In this document: one piece after another, positions 47,223 to 59,340 of the stretch
Numbering within the stretch: the stretch's first letter is position 1
Layout: each line of letters begins with the position of its first letter
Assembly (NCBI GenBank): GCA_964036295.1
Contig: OZ038467.1
Coordinates: forward strand, 14,967,670 to 15,031,669
DNA: 64,000 bases
Source: Plumapathes pennacea
Taxonomy: Eukaryota > Cnidaria > Anthozoa > Antipatharia > Myriopathidae
Reading direction: 5' to 3'
Made by a program: the position numbers and the translations under genes
Notes under the pieces: generated by a model
Databases searched by the model: none
Told to the model about the DNA's origin: nothing
Seen by the model: the letters and a program-made list of their open reading frames with translations, nothing else

Positions 47223-48702
47223 TTTTTCTTCTTCATATTTGCATGTTTACAGATAACGACATCAGACTGCTTTCCAGTTAAGAGTAGTTAGAACAAATAT
47301 ATTACTCTTTCCTTGATGTGGTAGTCTTAATTGCTCTCGAGAGAACTGTTTGATTATTGGAGAGGGACGAGCAGTGGGAGCGGAACGAACCGAGAATGCG
47401 AGACCTCCCGGTGCCGAAGGTGCTTTGTTGTTGGGGGCAAATCTATGTATTCACTTGAGCTCTGTATTCAGTAGTGAGGATTACTGAATAATTGGTTATT
47501 TACCCCATTTTTTCAGTATTACATATTTTGTGTGCGTGTGTTTGTGTGTGTTCATGGTATTCGGAGCAGGAACTTTAAGAAACTCTAATCGAGGCTTATC
47601 AAGGAAGTTTAGAAGTCACAAGAATTTTATTTTTCCTCTTTTCATGTTTCCATACAAAGATATCCAGCAGCTGCGATTTATCTTTGACATATTCAGGCTT
47701 GGAAAAGACTTTTTTAGAATTTTTCCTTCCACGTTCCTGGGTAATGTGAGTTCGCAATTCCTTCGATCTAGTATATTTTCCCTCAAGGCTGATCAACGAT
47801 ACAAGAAAATATGTCAGATCTAAGTGGCGCTCTCTTCAACTCCTGTTCGGAAATCCTGTTACACTTCCAAGCTCCTTGCATGGCCTCTGCGCAAGTGATC
47901 CGGCCGCGACACTTTCCGAAGAATCCGCAACGATCAAAATCCGGGGATCACTGACTTGATCCAAACGTTTCCAACGGTATGTTATCCGAAGAAGGCGTTT
48001 GAAACCTAATGAAGTCACATTGCGTCGGCTCAAGAGGTAAACCTGTAAACAAGTTTAGATTTCTCAGTCTGGCGATCGATTAGTTCGTTCCCGGTTCCCG
48101 TTCGCAAGGTCCAATGTCCCGGTTCCAGATGTCCTGGTTCCAGATTTCTGGTTCGCAGCCCTGTGATAAATAAGGTTTACGACGTGTAAAGCAGAATTAT
48201 CTATAACATTTATTAGCATATTGCATTGCGAAAAACATAAATAAGAGGACACAGGCGAAAAAGAACAGTAATACTCGAAAGAAACCGACAATATTAATTC
48301 ATCTTTGCATATTAAGAACACTGGACGAAAGAAAAACATTCATCATTCTATAAAGCGCACTATGCTAAAGGAAATCAGAAGAAACTACATTTTCACTGCG
48401 TGAGCGTGGAGAAGACGCAGTAAATGAATTGGAAGCTGACTTGATCTGACGAAGACCCAGCGCTTGTAACGTCAGTTTCCATATCTTACGGCGTAAAGTC
48501 GATTCATCATAAACCACGCTATAGTCCTGGTCAAAAGCATCAGAAATTCGAAGGTTTGTGACTACAACCATATAAAAATTCTAAATACGTACCTTAATAG
48601 CTCATGGGAGGCGTGTTTCAGCCCTTCAAATGCATTTAGCATGTCACTCCGTCCGCCATTTTTGTATTTTTTCAACAAACTCGTCTCCAGGGCCCCACCA
48701 TT

Positions 48703-48754
48703 TTATTTCAAGGGTTCTCACCCACCCCTCCCTCATTTCATCAGTTGAGAGAAC
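48703..48754. other. 52-bp spacer at the centre of the giant palindrome
   Basis: The only unpaired DNA between the arms, holding cacccacccctccctc on the plus strand. A short asymmetric spacer is typical of large palindromes resolved by a small deletion at the tip. Confidence 0.8.
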
Positions 48755-50301
48755 AATGGTAGGGCCCTGGAGACGAGTTTGTTTAAAAAAACAAATATGG
48801 CGGACGGAGTGACATGCTAAATGCAGTTGAAGGCCTGAAACGTGCCTTCCACGAGCTATTAAGGCACGTATTTAGAATTTTTATATGCTTATAGTAGCAA
48901 ACCTTTAATTTTTTTATGCTTTTTCCCTGGACTATAACGTGGTTTATGATGAATCGACTTTACGCCGTAAAGATGTGGAAACTGACGTTACGAGCGCTGG
49001 ACCTTCGTCGGATCAAGTCAGCTTCTAATTCTTTTACTGCGTCTAGGTTTCACGCATCAACCCTTACAGATTTATTATATACGGCTTTCTCCACGCCGAG
49101 GCAGTGAAAATTTAGTTTCTTCTGATTTTCTTTAGGATAGTGCGCTTTATAGAATGATGGATGTTTGTCTTTCGTCCAGTGTTCTTTGTGCAAAGATGAA
49201 TTATTGTCGGTTTCTTTCGAGTAATACTGTGCTATTTCGCCTGTGTCCTCTCATTTATGTTTTAAGCAATGCGATACGCCAATAAATATTGTAGATTCTG
49301 CTTTACACGTCGTAAATCTTATGTCACAGGGGCTGGGAACGAGAAATCTAGAACCGGGCATCTGGAACCGGGACATCTGGAACCGGGACATTGGACACTA
49401 CAGACGGGAACCGGGAACGAACTAATCGATCGCTAGACTGAGAAATCTAGACTTGTTTACAGGTTTACCCCTTGAACCGACGCAATTTGACTTCATTAGG
49501 TTTCAAACGTCTTCTTCGCATAACATACCGTTGGAAACGTCTGGTTATATAAAGTCAGTGATCCCCGGACAGATTCATACTGTTTTTTATCGTTGCAGAT
49601 CCTGTGAGAAGTGTCGCGGCCGGATCACTTGCGCAGAGGCCATGCAAGGAGCTTGGAAGTGTAACAGGATTTCCGAACAGGAGTTAAAGAGAGCGCCACT
49701 TAGATCTGACATATTTTCTTGTATCGTTGATCAGCCTTGAGGGAAAATATACTAGATCGAAGGAATTGCGAACTCACATTACCCAGGAACGTGGAAGGAA
49801 AAATTCTAAAAAAGTCTTTTCCAAGCCTGAATATGTCAAAGATAAATCGCAGCTGCTGGATATCTTTGTATGGAAACATGAAAAGAGGAAAAATAAAATT
49901 CTTGTGACTTCTAAACTTCCTTGATAAGCCTCGATTAGAGTTTCTTAAAGTTCCTGCTCCGAATACCATGAACACACACAAACACACGCACACAAAATAT
50001 GTAATACTGAAAAAATGGGGCAAATAACCAATTATTCAGTAATCCTCACTACTGAATACAGAGCTCAAGTGAATACATAGATTTGCCCCCAACAACAAAG
50101 CACCTTCGGCACCGGGAGGTCTCGCATTCTCGGTTCGTTCCGCTCCCACTGCTCGTCCCTCTCCAATAATCAAACAGTTCTCTCGAGAGCAATTAAGACT
50201 ACCACATCAAGGAAAGAGTAATATATTTGTTCTAACTACTCTTAACTGGAAAGCAGTCTGATGTCGTTATCTGTAAACATGCAAATATGAAGAAGAAAAA
50301 T

Positions 50302-50380
50302 GTCAAGTGACTTGATAGCTCAATCAGTAAGACGCCCGACTCCTGAAGTTGGAGGTCGCAGTTCGAATCCCGACTCTTCT
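50302..50380 (+). other. tRNA-like sequence (right arm)
   Basis: This is the mirror copy of the sequence at 47145-47222, with the same box A-like and box B-like motifs and the same poor acceptor and T stems. A run of T follows directly (about 50380). Confidence 0.45.
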
Positions 50381-50649
50381 TTTTTTTCCTTTTTTCCCCA
50401 TTCATACGCATGCGCATTGCCTTTTCTTATGACGTCAAAGATAGTCCCACATGTGGAAGGAGAGTGGTATCAATAACCAAGGTTTCGTTCGCTGCTTTCG
50501 TCAATTTCAAGTCAATGGTTATTGCGCTAAAAGCATAGTGATGAACGCTGAATGCTTGATGCGCGGTGCCACTGATTTGCCTCCGGGATACCCTCGGTAG
50601 ACGAATGCCCCACTGGGGAGGACTCTGCTAAGGTAACTCGGGGGGTCCC

Positions 50650-51008
50650 TTGACGGGGGGCCTGTCGTTGCTTGAAAAGGAGCTACTGTTCAGGACTACC
50701 GGAAAAGGGGAACCCTTTGAAAGGGGACTGCCATTGCTCCGCAAGGAGTTACTGGTCAGGACTTCTGAAAAAGGGCAACCCTTTGAAAGTGGAACTGTCA
50801 TTGCTCCGGAACGAGCTACTGGTCAGGACTGCCGCAAAAGGGGGAACCCTTTGAAGGGGGACTGCCATTGCTCCGCAAGGAGTTACTGGTCAGGACTACC
50901 GGAAAAAGGGGGAACTCTTCGAAGGTGGACTGCCATTGCTCCAGAACAAGCAACTTGCCAGGACTTCCACAGGGACTAGTCACAACTCTTAATGCAGGAA
51001 GAGGACCA
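50650..51008. repeat. 67-bp tandem repeat (right arm)
   Basis: This is the inverted copy of 46515-46875. The protein frames across the two copies are identical, so essentially no divergence has accumulated here. Confidence 0.85.
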
Positions 51009-51831
51009 GTGACTACTGGAACAGAAGGAATATGTAAAAAAAAAAAAAAAAAAAAAAATTAATTAATTAATTTATAATATATTCAAAATGGCCGCCTCAT
51101 TAGCATACTCATTAGCATCTCATTAACATCTCATTAACGAATTTTAGCCCCTTTTTGCCCATTTTGCCCCGTTGCCATGGCAACCAATTAATTTCTGGCC
51201 TTCTGATTGGTCGAGAGCTTCATGAATATTTTTGCATTTCATTTGCATACCGGATCTATTGTTTAACAAAGCAACAACTCTCCAAACTTGTGTTAAAGTT
51301 CAACACAAAATACAAGTATTTTTGCCAAATTATGCTCTTTAATAACTCCAAAATACAATCTAACAGCACAAGCAAATCACAAACAATATATTCATCCGAT
51401 AGCAACACAAAAACTACAAAAAATATACCAAAACCACTCGTACAAACAACCACACAATCGGCGCTAGCTCGGCTACATGTAAACTTTCCCCAGTTCAAGT
51501 CCTATAAATGGCTATTACATCAATCTCCACGATTTAGCGAACCTTCTGTGAGCTTTCAGCACCGGGATATCCTTTAAAACATCATCGTTTCGTTCTTCAA
51601 AACAAACGTACTCAAATACTCAGTGTTCGCTCGTTCGTAAATGTCTCCTCACCAGAGTTCCGCAGTTGGTCCTGTCGAAGTCAGTATCACGCAGGATGCC
51701 CATCGAATGTCACAAGATATCGCTGCTGTCTTGTGCACTCTTCTGTCAAGTCTTGAATCCCGAATCCCCTTACTGTTGCCGTAAAACCATACGCTGTTCC
51801 CGCATGATATGAAGTCCGTTGCAGCTATCAA

Positions 51832-54369
51832 ATGTTATTAGTAGACTCCATCCTGGTTCGAAATAGCTTGGTCGGACGTGGCTACTGAATAGCACGTTCT
51901 ATGGAGAGGAGAGCGAAATAATTCTGCCACAGAGTAACTCCACTTACAGCGAACCTTCCTTTACCAAAGGAGCGGCGTTTCTTGCTTAGAATAACTTCCC
52001 GTCGCACTTTGGGCTCACTCAGCCTCGCCAGATATTCTTCTTGCGTATGACAGCAACTTGGAGGTCTGTAGAACAGATGACAGTCTCTCGTTCAGGACAA
52101 GAAAGAGAGTACACATCGCTATCAACCCTCGGCAGAACGCCATCTTCGTATTCAAATCTGTGTCCTCAACATGCACACAATATAAGTAAAACAATAGCTT
52201 CTACATGTACGTGACACGAGAGCACAAAGAAATTTCTTTTGTTCGTCGAAGATATTTCTTTTGTTCGTCGAAGGTATTTCTTTTGTTCGTCGAAGGTATT
52301 TCTTTTGTTCCTCAAAGTTAATGAACAAAGAGCACAGGCGGGCCTGCGCCAAAAATAAAATAAAATAAAATAAAACAGAAGGCGGAAGGCCAAACAAAAT
52401 CGCGCAAAGACATAAACTGCGTTTAACTTTATACTAAATAGAACTGGACGGGCCGTTGCGCTTTTTCAAGCACAAGCGAACTTTGGCCTACATACCTCAC
52501 ACAAAGCATCCTGTGACATGAAACAAAACATTGGGATCGGCTACTTGGTTCTATTTAAAAAAATAAATAAAACCGCCGGAGCGAATTAGTAAATGGCCCG
52601 ATGTAAGTCAAAAACCGACAGTCTTAAAATTCTTGCGTTCAATCAGACGTCAAAGGGAGGTTGCGCTACTACCATCTATGCTTAGATGCCAATTGAACGA
52701 TACTGTGTTTCCAAATGCATTCAACAATCGTAGCGATCGCAAGCATGAAAACTACTGCAACAAAGAAGAGTAAAAATTCCATCTTGGCGATCGTGGCAAT
52801 CACAGCGATGATGTGGAAACCGAGTTTTAGAGGCCCCTGACGCAACATAGAGCAATTAAGTATAAACAATTTGGACTTTACATTGACTAATTTTAAAATA
52901 AATATGAATGTACGGAAATTTAATTTTGATTGGGCTCCAAGAATCAGGGTGTCGAGATACTTTTTGTACATGTCAGCAAAATCATGGCTCATAACCATTA
53001 CGTAAATCCCTGAAGCTATATGCTTTGGGACAGAATATCTTCAGACAAATTTGAGTGAGTTACTGTATCGTCATTCAAGGTTGACGTTTATGGCGCTCAA
53101 AATTGGAGTCTCATCTACTCTCAGCTGATACATGTAAACAAACAGATGTAATACCAGCAAAGAGTACAGTGTAGCTTAAAATAATTGATAAAAAATACTG
53201 AAATATATCTGCCTTGTGGTCGCTGTATCTACAAAGACTATCTCAAGTTCTAGTAGTTTGACTCCTCAATAGCTTCGTTGTAGAGCTCAGAACTTGGGCC
53301 AATTTAGTAAAGCATTTACAAGTGTAAATTACAAGTTAATCCTCTGCATGTTAAAACACATTTCAATCCAATACCATGGTCAAAACTGTTACTGTTATAC
53401 ATGAGAAACTGGTATCTGTAACATTTTGCAGACTTTTGCTTGTTGAGAGTCCCTTCAGTGGTGTTTGAATATTGTTTTTTTTTTTGGTATAAAAATAAAC
53501 TGTCTGTCTGTCTGGTCCAACTTGTACAATACATGTGTAAATGTTTATTGAATTGCCCCCTGGTTGCCATAAGAGCACTACTAAAAGCTAATGACTACTA
53601 TTAATGAACATCCTACAGTACCTTGAATATCACCAAGCAGTATCTATGCAATCTGTATCCAGTGTAGTGTGAAATAACTTTGGAAAATGTTCACTGGCTT
53701 GTCAAGGAGATTTTTCCTGTAATAATGGATGAAAATCAAGCAGTTAGAGTTAGCAAAATATAAACTGATATTATTATTTTCATCAACTTTGATCATATCA
53801 AAGGGATTTTCATGATGATGGGAAACAAGATCTGAGTGCAGCGAGTGATTCAATTCCAACCATAAAATAAAGAAGCTGTGTCGCCAAATCATTTTTTCAC
53901 TGTTTTATAACCAGCCATAAGTGTTTTCATTTACCAGCAGGGTCAAGTGCTACTGTAGAGTGACATATTTTTAACTTTGTACAACCACCTTTTGTGAAAG
54001 TATTTAAAAGCCAGGTAACGGCGGTTATGAAACTTACTTTCAAAACAATTTAATAGGCGTCCTTGAGCTAAATAAACCAAATTTCAGTCTTGGTGCACAA
54101 ATATTTACATTTTACAGTCACCTGTTCACCAGATTATGCACCTAACATCTCGGTAGATATTCAAACAGAGAAGTTCAAGGCTTCCAGTCCCCTGAGCTGA
54201 TCCTCATATTAACTGCTCTAAGGCAGGGGTATCATGGGATGCCACCCACTCATTGTTGCTGGATTTTGAACCCCCATCTACTATTCAAATACAAGACTGA
54301 CTGTGTAACTAATTATTGAGTCAAAGTGTCAATCAATGGGTGAGCTAAGATTGAGTGAAGGACTGGGTG
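51832..54369. other. non-coding DNA of right arm
   Basis: Mirror of 43181-45690 with scattered substitutions and small indels. One extra copy of the 22-bp repeat is present (about 52235-52315). No gene is supported. Confidence 0.5.
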
Positions 54370-57300
54370 GGTGAGTGACTTAGTTTTGTCCAATTACTGC
54401 CCAATTTCTCTTTTATCAGTTTTCAATAAAATTCTTGAGACTCTTATGTATAATAGGTTAATTTAGTACCTTGATAAAATTAAGTGCATTTATGACAAAC
54501 AATTTGGCTTTCTTTCTAACCATTCTACTATCCATGCCATATTAGTTATAACTGATAAAATACAAAGAGCCATTAATAACAGTATGTATTCCTGTGGTGT
54601 GTTTCTTGACTGAAGTAAAGCCTTCAATACAGTGAACCATAATATTCTGTTAACCCTTTCACTCCCAATAGTGATCAACTTCAATTTTCTCCTTCAGTTT
54701 CTCACCAGAAACATATGATACAGTAGGGAGAACTTGGCTTTTGATACCTTGTTAAGATAAAAGCGTATTAAACTATCAGTTCTCACTACATTACTCATAC
54801 ATTGTACTCTCAATAGGTTGGGAGAATCTATTGGTTCAGATATTATCTAAGCAATCACAAGCAGTTTGTTTCTATAGGTACACAACTATTTCTGTTCAGA
54901 GAAATAATATATATCCTGTGGGGTGCCCCAAGGATCAGTTCTTGGGCCTTCACGATTTGTACTGTACATTAATTATTTCTCAAATTGCTCTAAAATTCTG
55001 GATTTTTAATTTATTTGCTGATGACTCAAATCTCTTTCATGCTCATAAAAGTTTATAAACTTCAGAAAAATAAAATAAAATGATGAGTGAAGAATGAGTA
55101 AATGATGAGTACAGAAGGTTAATGACTGCAGGTATTTGCAAACAAACTTTCATTGAATGTGGACAAATCCAATTTAGTTATTTTTCATTTACACCTGCCA
55201 GAAAAGTATTAATTCTGATATAAAGATCACCATCAATGGGAAAATCTTAGAGTGTAAACAAAGCACTAAACACTTGGGCATTGTAATTGACTCCTGCAAT
55301 TTAAGTTGGAATCACCACATGCATCAAATTCCAAAAATATTGCTAGAGCTCTTGGCATTCTGTTAAAAGTCAGCCATCATCTCAATATTAGTATATACTA
55401 GTGTTAAAATTAACACTTTTGCCCAAAGTAATCTAACTTATGGTTTTGGTAGTTTGGGGAAATACTTATATGTGACTACACTTTAGCCAATAACTGTTCT
55501 TCAAAACAGAGCCATAAGAATTATAACTTTTTCTACTTTTGATGAGCATACAAGTTCTCTTTTTAAAAACCTAAACATTCTCATATTCCAGAACATTGTA
55601 CTCTTTTATGTTGCACAGCTAATGCACCAATACTATAATATTATAATACTCTTCCACTTCACTGACATTTTTTACACCTGTTAACAGAGTTCATACCTAT
55701 TTCATACCAAGGGGCAAAGCTAATTATCAAAAGTTTAATATCAGATTTCAGGATTCTAAACTTTGGAACTCAATTCATAATGATTTAAAAGAACTCAGCA
55801 AATTCGCTTTTAAAAACAAGCTAAAATCCTCCCTTGCAGCTTCTTACTAAATTACTTGCTTTTCCTATATTTAATATTTAATACTTCTTCAAAATTTTGC
55901 TTTTGTCTTTATTGTTTATCGTAGCTCGTGTTGTTGTTGTTGTTTTTTCCGTTGTTTTTTTTTTTTTTTTTTTTTTTTCAAAAGTAACATCAACAAGACA
56001 GGCCCGTGGCCAGTGCGCTTGTGGCGCCATTAGTACAATGAATAGAGACACGCAGGGTCCCGGGTTTTTGCACATGGCGGATCCAAGAGCTCCCTTTATT
56101 TTTCTTGCCCTCTTTTCTTCTAATTTCAGTCAAACAGATATTCACGAAAAAGTGTCAGTGCGAAATGGCGTTTATGAAAGAATACGAGACTCACTGATTG
56201 AAGCAGAGAACACGTGTTTGAGCCGCTGCCGTCAACGAAGTGTCGCACGTAAAGGCTGGTTCACACGACAGAGCTGACAAACGCATTGCGTTGGTGACGT
56301 CATCAGTTCGTACGCTTTGTTTATCTTGTTCAGAATCCGATCACTGAGGTCAATATATTAACTTAAATTAACCTTAGAGCTTTCCTTTTCGTTGCAATGC
56401 TTGACCGGTCCTTTCACCTTAAGTATATTGTCCTTTTATACTATCTACGACTTTCACGGAATGCAGCTGGCCCAGTACTAAACGGCTGCTATGGCGATGA
56501 AATCACTCTGACAAGGACGAATTCATTTGCAATATTTTCACCACGGGTGCAAGGAGGAAAGTGGTAGGTGCAAAAGCTCAGGAAGAGAAAAACTATTGAA
56601 CTGCAAAGTCTAAAAATTTGTAGCTTAACTTTTGCTTCTGCGTCTTAACTTTTTTAAAAAACTCCGCCGGAAGCTGTGTTTCGCCACACAATTAAAAGAT
56701 ACAAAGGGATTCAGTGGAGCGTACACCCGCGCCAGTTTCTGCGGGAAAAAGCTTGCCTGCGCGTGTCACCCGGAATCAAAACACCCGGAACAATGCATGT
56801 ATCGGTAATGAATATTCACAACTGCTGCCAGAGGGTCCCCTTGGGAACGGAGGGCCAGTATTCTTTTGTTTAAGTGTACGCAGCGCTTACCACAAATGCA
56901 AGCAAATATCTCGGAAACAAGCCCAAAATCTGAAAAACAAAATACAGGGACATTTTATTTACATAAGTATCAATCAGTATGCGAAATTACAGCGCATTTT
57001 GGCCAAAGTTAAATTTCGGAAAAAAATGATCACATAGATCGTTTTTGCCGGAGGCTCTTCAATTGAGAGAAAACAATTATCGAAGGCCCCGTAGGAATAT
57101 TCAGTCTTTGCTAATCTTCCCAGCGTGTGCATCATGTTCAATTAGCTGTAATTGACAGCTTTTTAGACTTATCTCTGCAGCACATTAAAACATGATACTG
57201 GACAGGTGAAGTTGCTTGCTTCGTATGAAAATGCCATCTCAAAAGTTATACATCCTACATGTACAAGTCTGATGCACAAATATGTTCAAGACTGCTATGC

Positions 57301-58450
57301 ATTAAGCTTTAATGCAAAATTCTGGGTTGATACAAAATTAATCTCTATCGGAAGCTGCAGACGTGACAACAAAGTTGTGCATCACGCTTGTGGAGCAAAC
57401 ATTAGGCTCGGATGGTCAGCTATCAACCTTGAGCTTTTGACGACTTCGAGGTATTCAGTGACAAATATTCTCAATGTAATCGCCTCCGGTCTTCCCTGCT
57501 TTTGTTAAAGCGGCGTGAGTGAAAGCTAAGTAGCTGATGATTCGGGATTCCCCGTTCTATGATATTATGCTCGTGACATTTCATTGACAGATCTTGTATC
57601 TTAATCTCATGTGATATTTGCCTCAAACCTATTAGTAATTTAGTATCCTCAGACAATAAACAAAGAACCATTACTTCACGCAAAACAAAGTTAAACGCCG
57701 ACTGTTCATATACTGTACACCGCACGTTACACAAAGCTCCCGAGTTTCCAACAAAGGGAGACGCTCTGCCTGCAGGGAAAAGTTCAAGTTTTATCAAGTT
57801 TCGACACGCCTTCTACTTATTCGATGTTCTTTCACACAAATATTGCTCAGAACACAGATACTGTACATTGGTTGAAGCGGTATCTATAATCGAGCATTTG
57901 CAAAAACACAACCCTTCATACTTTACAGGAGTCCCGCTGGTAGCACATCAAGCATTTGTGTATGGCTATTTTCAAATCTTCCGACGCTTAAATACAATGC
58001 AAACCAAAATCGTTCAAAAAGTATGGCTTCCGTGCATCCACAGAGCCAACCGATGTTTAGTTCGGATGGGATACACGCTGACTTTAACACAATTCAATTT
58101 CAGTCTCTTGCTTCAATCGCTAACATCTGAAGTTGCTCGCAAGGAAAGCCAATTTCATAACGTCATCACAAATCACGTAATAATGCGAACCAATCACCAT
58201 GTGCTGATTCTCGACCCAGAAAAAAGAAAAAACAGTCTCCATTAAGCTTGTGTAGACACAAGCAATTAATAGTTGTCTTGTACCGCGGACCTGTATTTTT
58301 TACTCTAAACTAAATGTCTCACCTAGCTAGATTAACTTTTTAGTTATTTCTAAGTTTACCAATACCTGTAATAATGTACTCTTTACTCTTACTGTTATCA
58401 TTCTGTTTTGTATGTGAGATATAAATAAAGCGGTTGTGTTGTGTTGTGTG
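54370..58450 (+). pseudogene. LINE reverse transcriptase remnant, right arm
   Basis: Readable in order: an NYCPISLLSVFNKILE segment (the usual NYRPISLL box), DKQFGFLSNHSTIHA (GFR..hST box), the first polymerase aspartate region FLD.SKAFNTVNHNILL, a truncated MITE, VPQ-type GCPKDQFLG, FADDSNLFHAHKSL in frame after a break, then LSLNVDKSNLVIFH and HLGIVIDS. The order and motifs identify a non-LTR retrotransposon polymerase of the CR1/Jockey broad group. Stops and frameshifts are many and the 5' end is missing. The 3' UTR is split by 2.27 kb of extra DNA; its end, with AATAAA (about 58425) and a (GTGTT)n tail, is at about 58253-58450. Confidence 0.82.
55980..58252. other. 2.27-kb segment present only in the right arm
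   Basis: The left arm passes directly from poly-A (41467-41490) to the LINE 3' end, whereas the right arm has this extra segment at the same point, next to a 26-base T run. It has no clear terminal inverted repeats. The longest frames (56041-56274 and 57868-58245) match nothing I recognise. It is either an insertion in the right arm or a deletion from the left. Confidence 0.7.
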
Positions 58451-58452
58451 TA

Positions 58453-59340
58453 TAGCACCATTGTTTTCTACCTTTCCAAGCGACTCAAAGATTAAAAAAA
58501 TACATTTGTCTGAAAACTAATAGGAAGAAGCCCACAAAACGCGAAATAATACACCCATGAATGACTGTTTAAAGGAACACATGATGAAAAACATACCTGA
58601 TAAAATCACATGCGCGCAGGAACGTCAATTTTCTCAGACAATCGCACCCGGGTTGATCTTCAATAAGCCCTTATATTGCTCACAAGCTGCACATTTATAC
58701 AATCTGCAGACTCAAACAAGGTATAGGCCAATACACGTAGGCAAAAACAAACACAGAAGCAACCCTTCGACAAATACGCCATTACGCGCAACTCTGCTGC
58801 TCTTTAGATACGCGGGCTCATATTGAGCCGCCGCAATTATTTCTCCTTCAGTCAGCAGTCGTCACTTATGCATAATCGCTGGGCGGCAGAAGCCTATGCC
58901 TCTGGAGGTTTCGAAAACCCGGATTTCCAGCAAAAGACGCCAAACGATACAGAAAGTTAATGACAGAAGTTGCAGGTTTGAAGCTGTTTAGAAATACTGT
59001 AGGAGAAACGGGCAGCGAGCCAAGTTTGTTCTTGAGGTTTCCTCTGGACGGCGTTGCATAGTAGTAAAACGCATCAAAATTTTACAAATATTTCACCAAC
59101 CTGGTTTTAACAAACTATCTCATAATCAGCATGATTTATACGGACTTTGTATGGGATTGATTTCCTCTGGCCATATCTTGTCTATCTTGCCCGCGATTCC
59201 ACCGGTTCAAAATCCAAATCTTTCCTTGCATTATCAGTATCAGACGAAAAATTTGTTGTATTTTTAAAAAAGCACTCTGGATTCTTAAAGATCACAGTAA
59301 AACAGAAACATCTTTGGCCTGCATGCGTTAACACTTCAAA
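58453..59340. other. unique DNA between LINE and array, right arm
   Basis: Mirror of about 40590-41270. About 160 bp near 58875-59040 is absent on the left. No gene is supported; the 89-codon frame at 58557 is not conserved as a frame on the left arm. Confidence 0.5.

Larger units (their letters stand above)
38537..48702. repeat. left arm of a giant imperfect palindrome
   Basis: The left arm is mirrored by 48755-64000. Matching blocks keep a nearly constant coordinate sum: 97523 from 45692 to 47823, about 97541-97546 for 43976-45148, 97478 for 42420, and about 97457 near 48426. The order from the centre is: diverged flank, nearly identical tract, non-coding DNA, LINE remnant, 40.6-41.2 kb unique DNA, outer tandem array. 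The innermost pairing is ctcgtctccagggcccc / gggccctggagacgag. Confidence 0.93.

Noticed and set aside
57868..58245. 125-codon frame in the right-arm extra segment as a gene
   Set aside because: No domain is recognised and there is no splice or polyadenylation context that I can support. It is kept only as a note on the segment.
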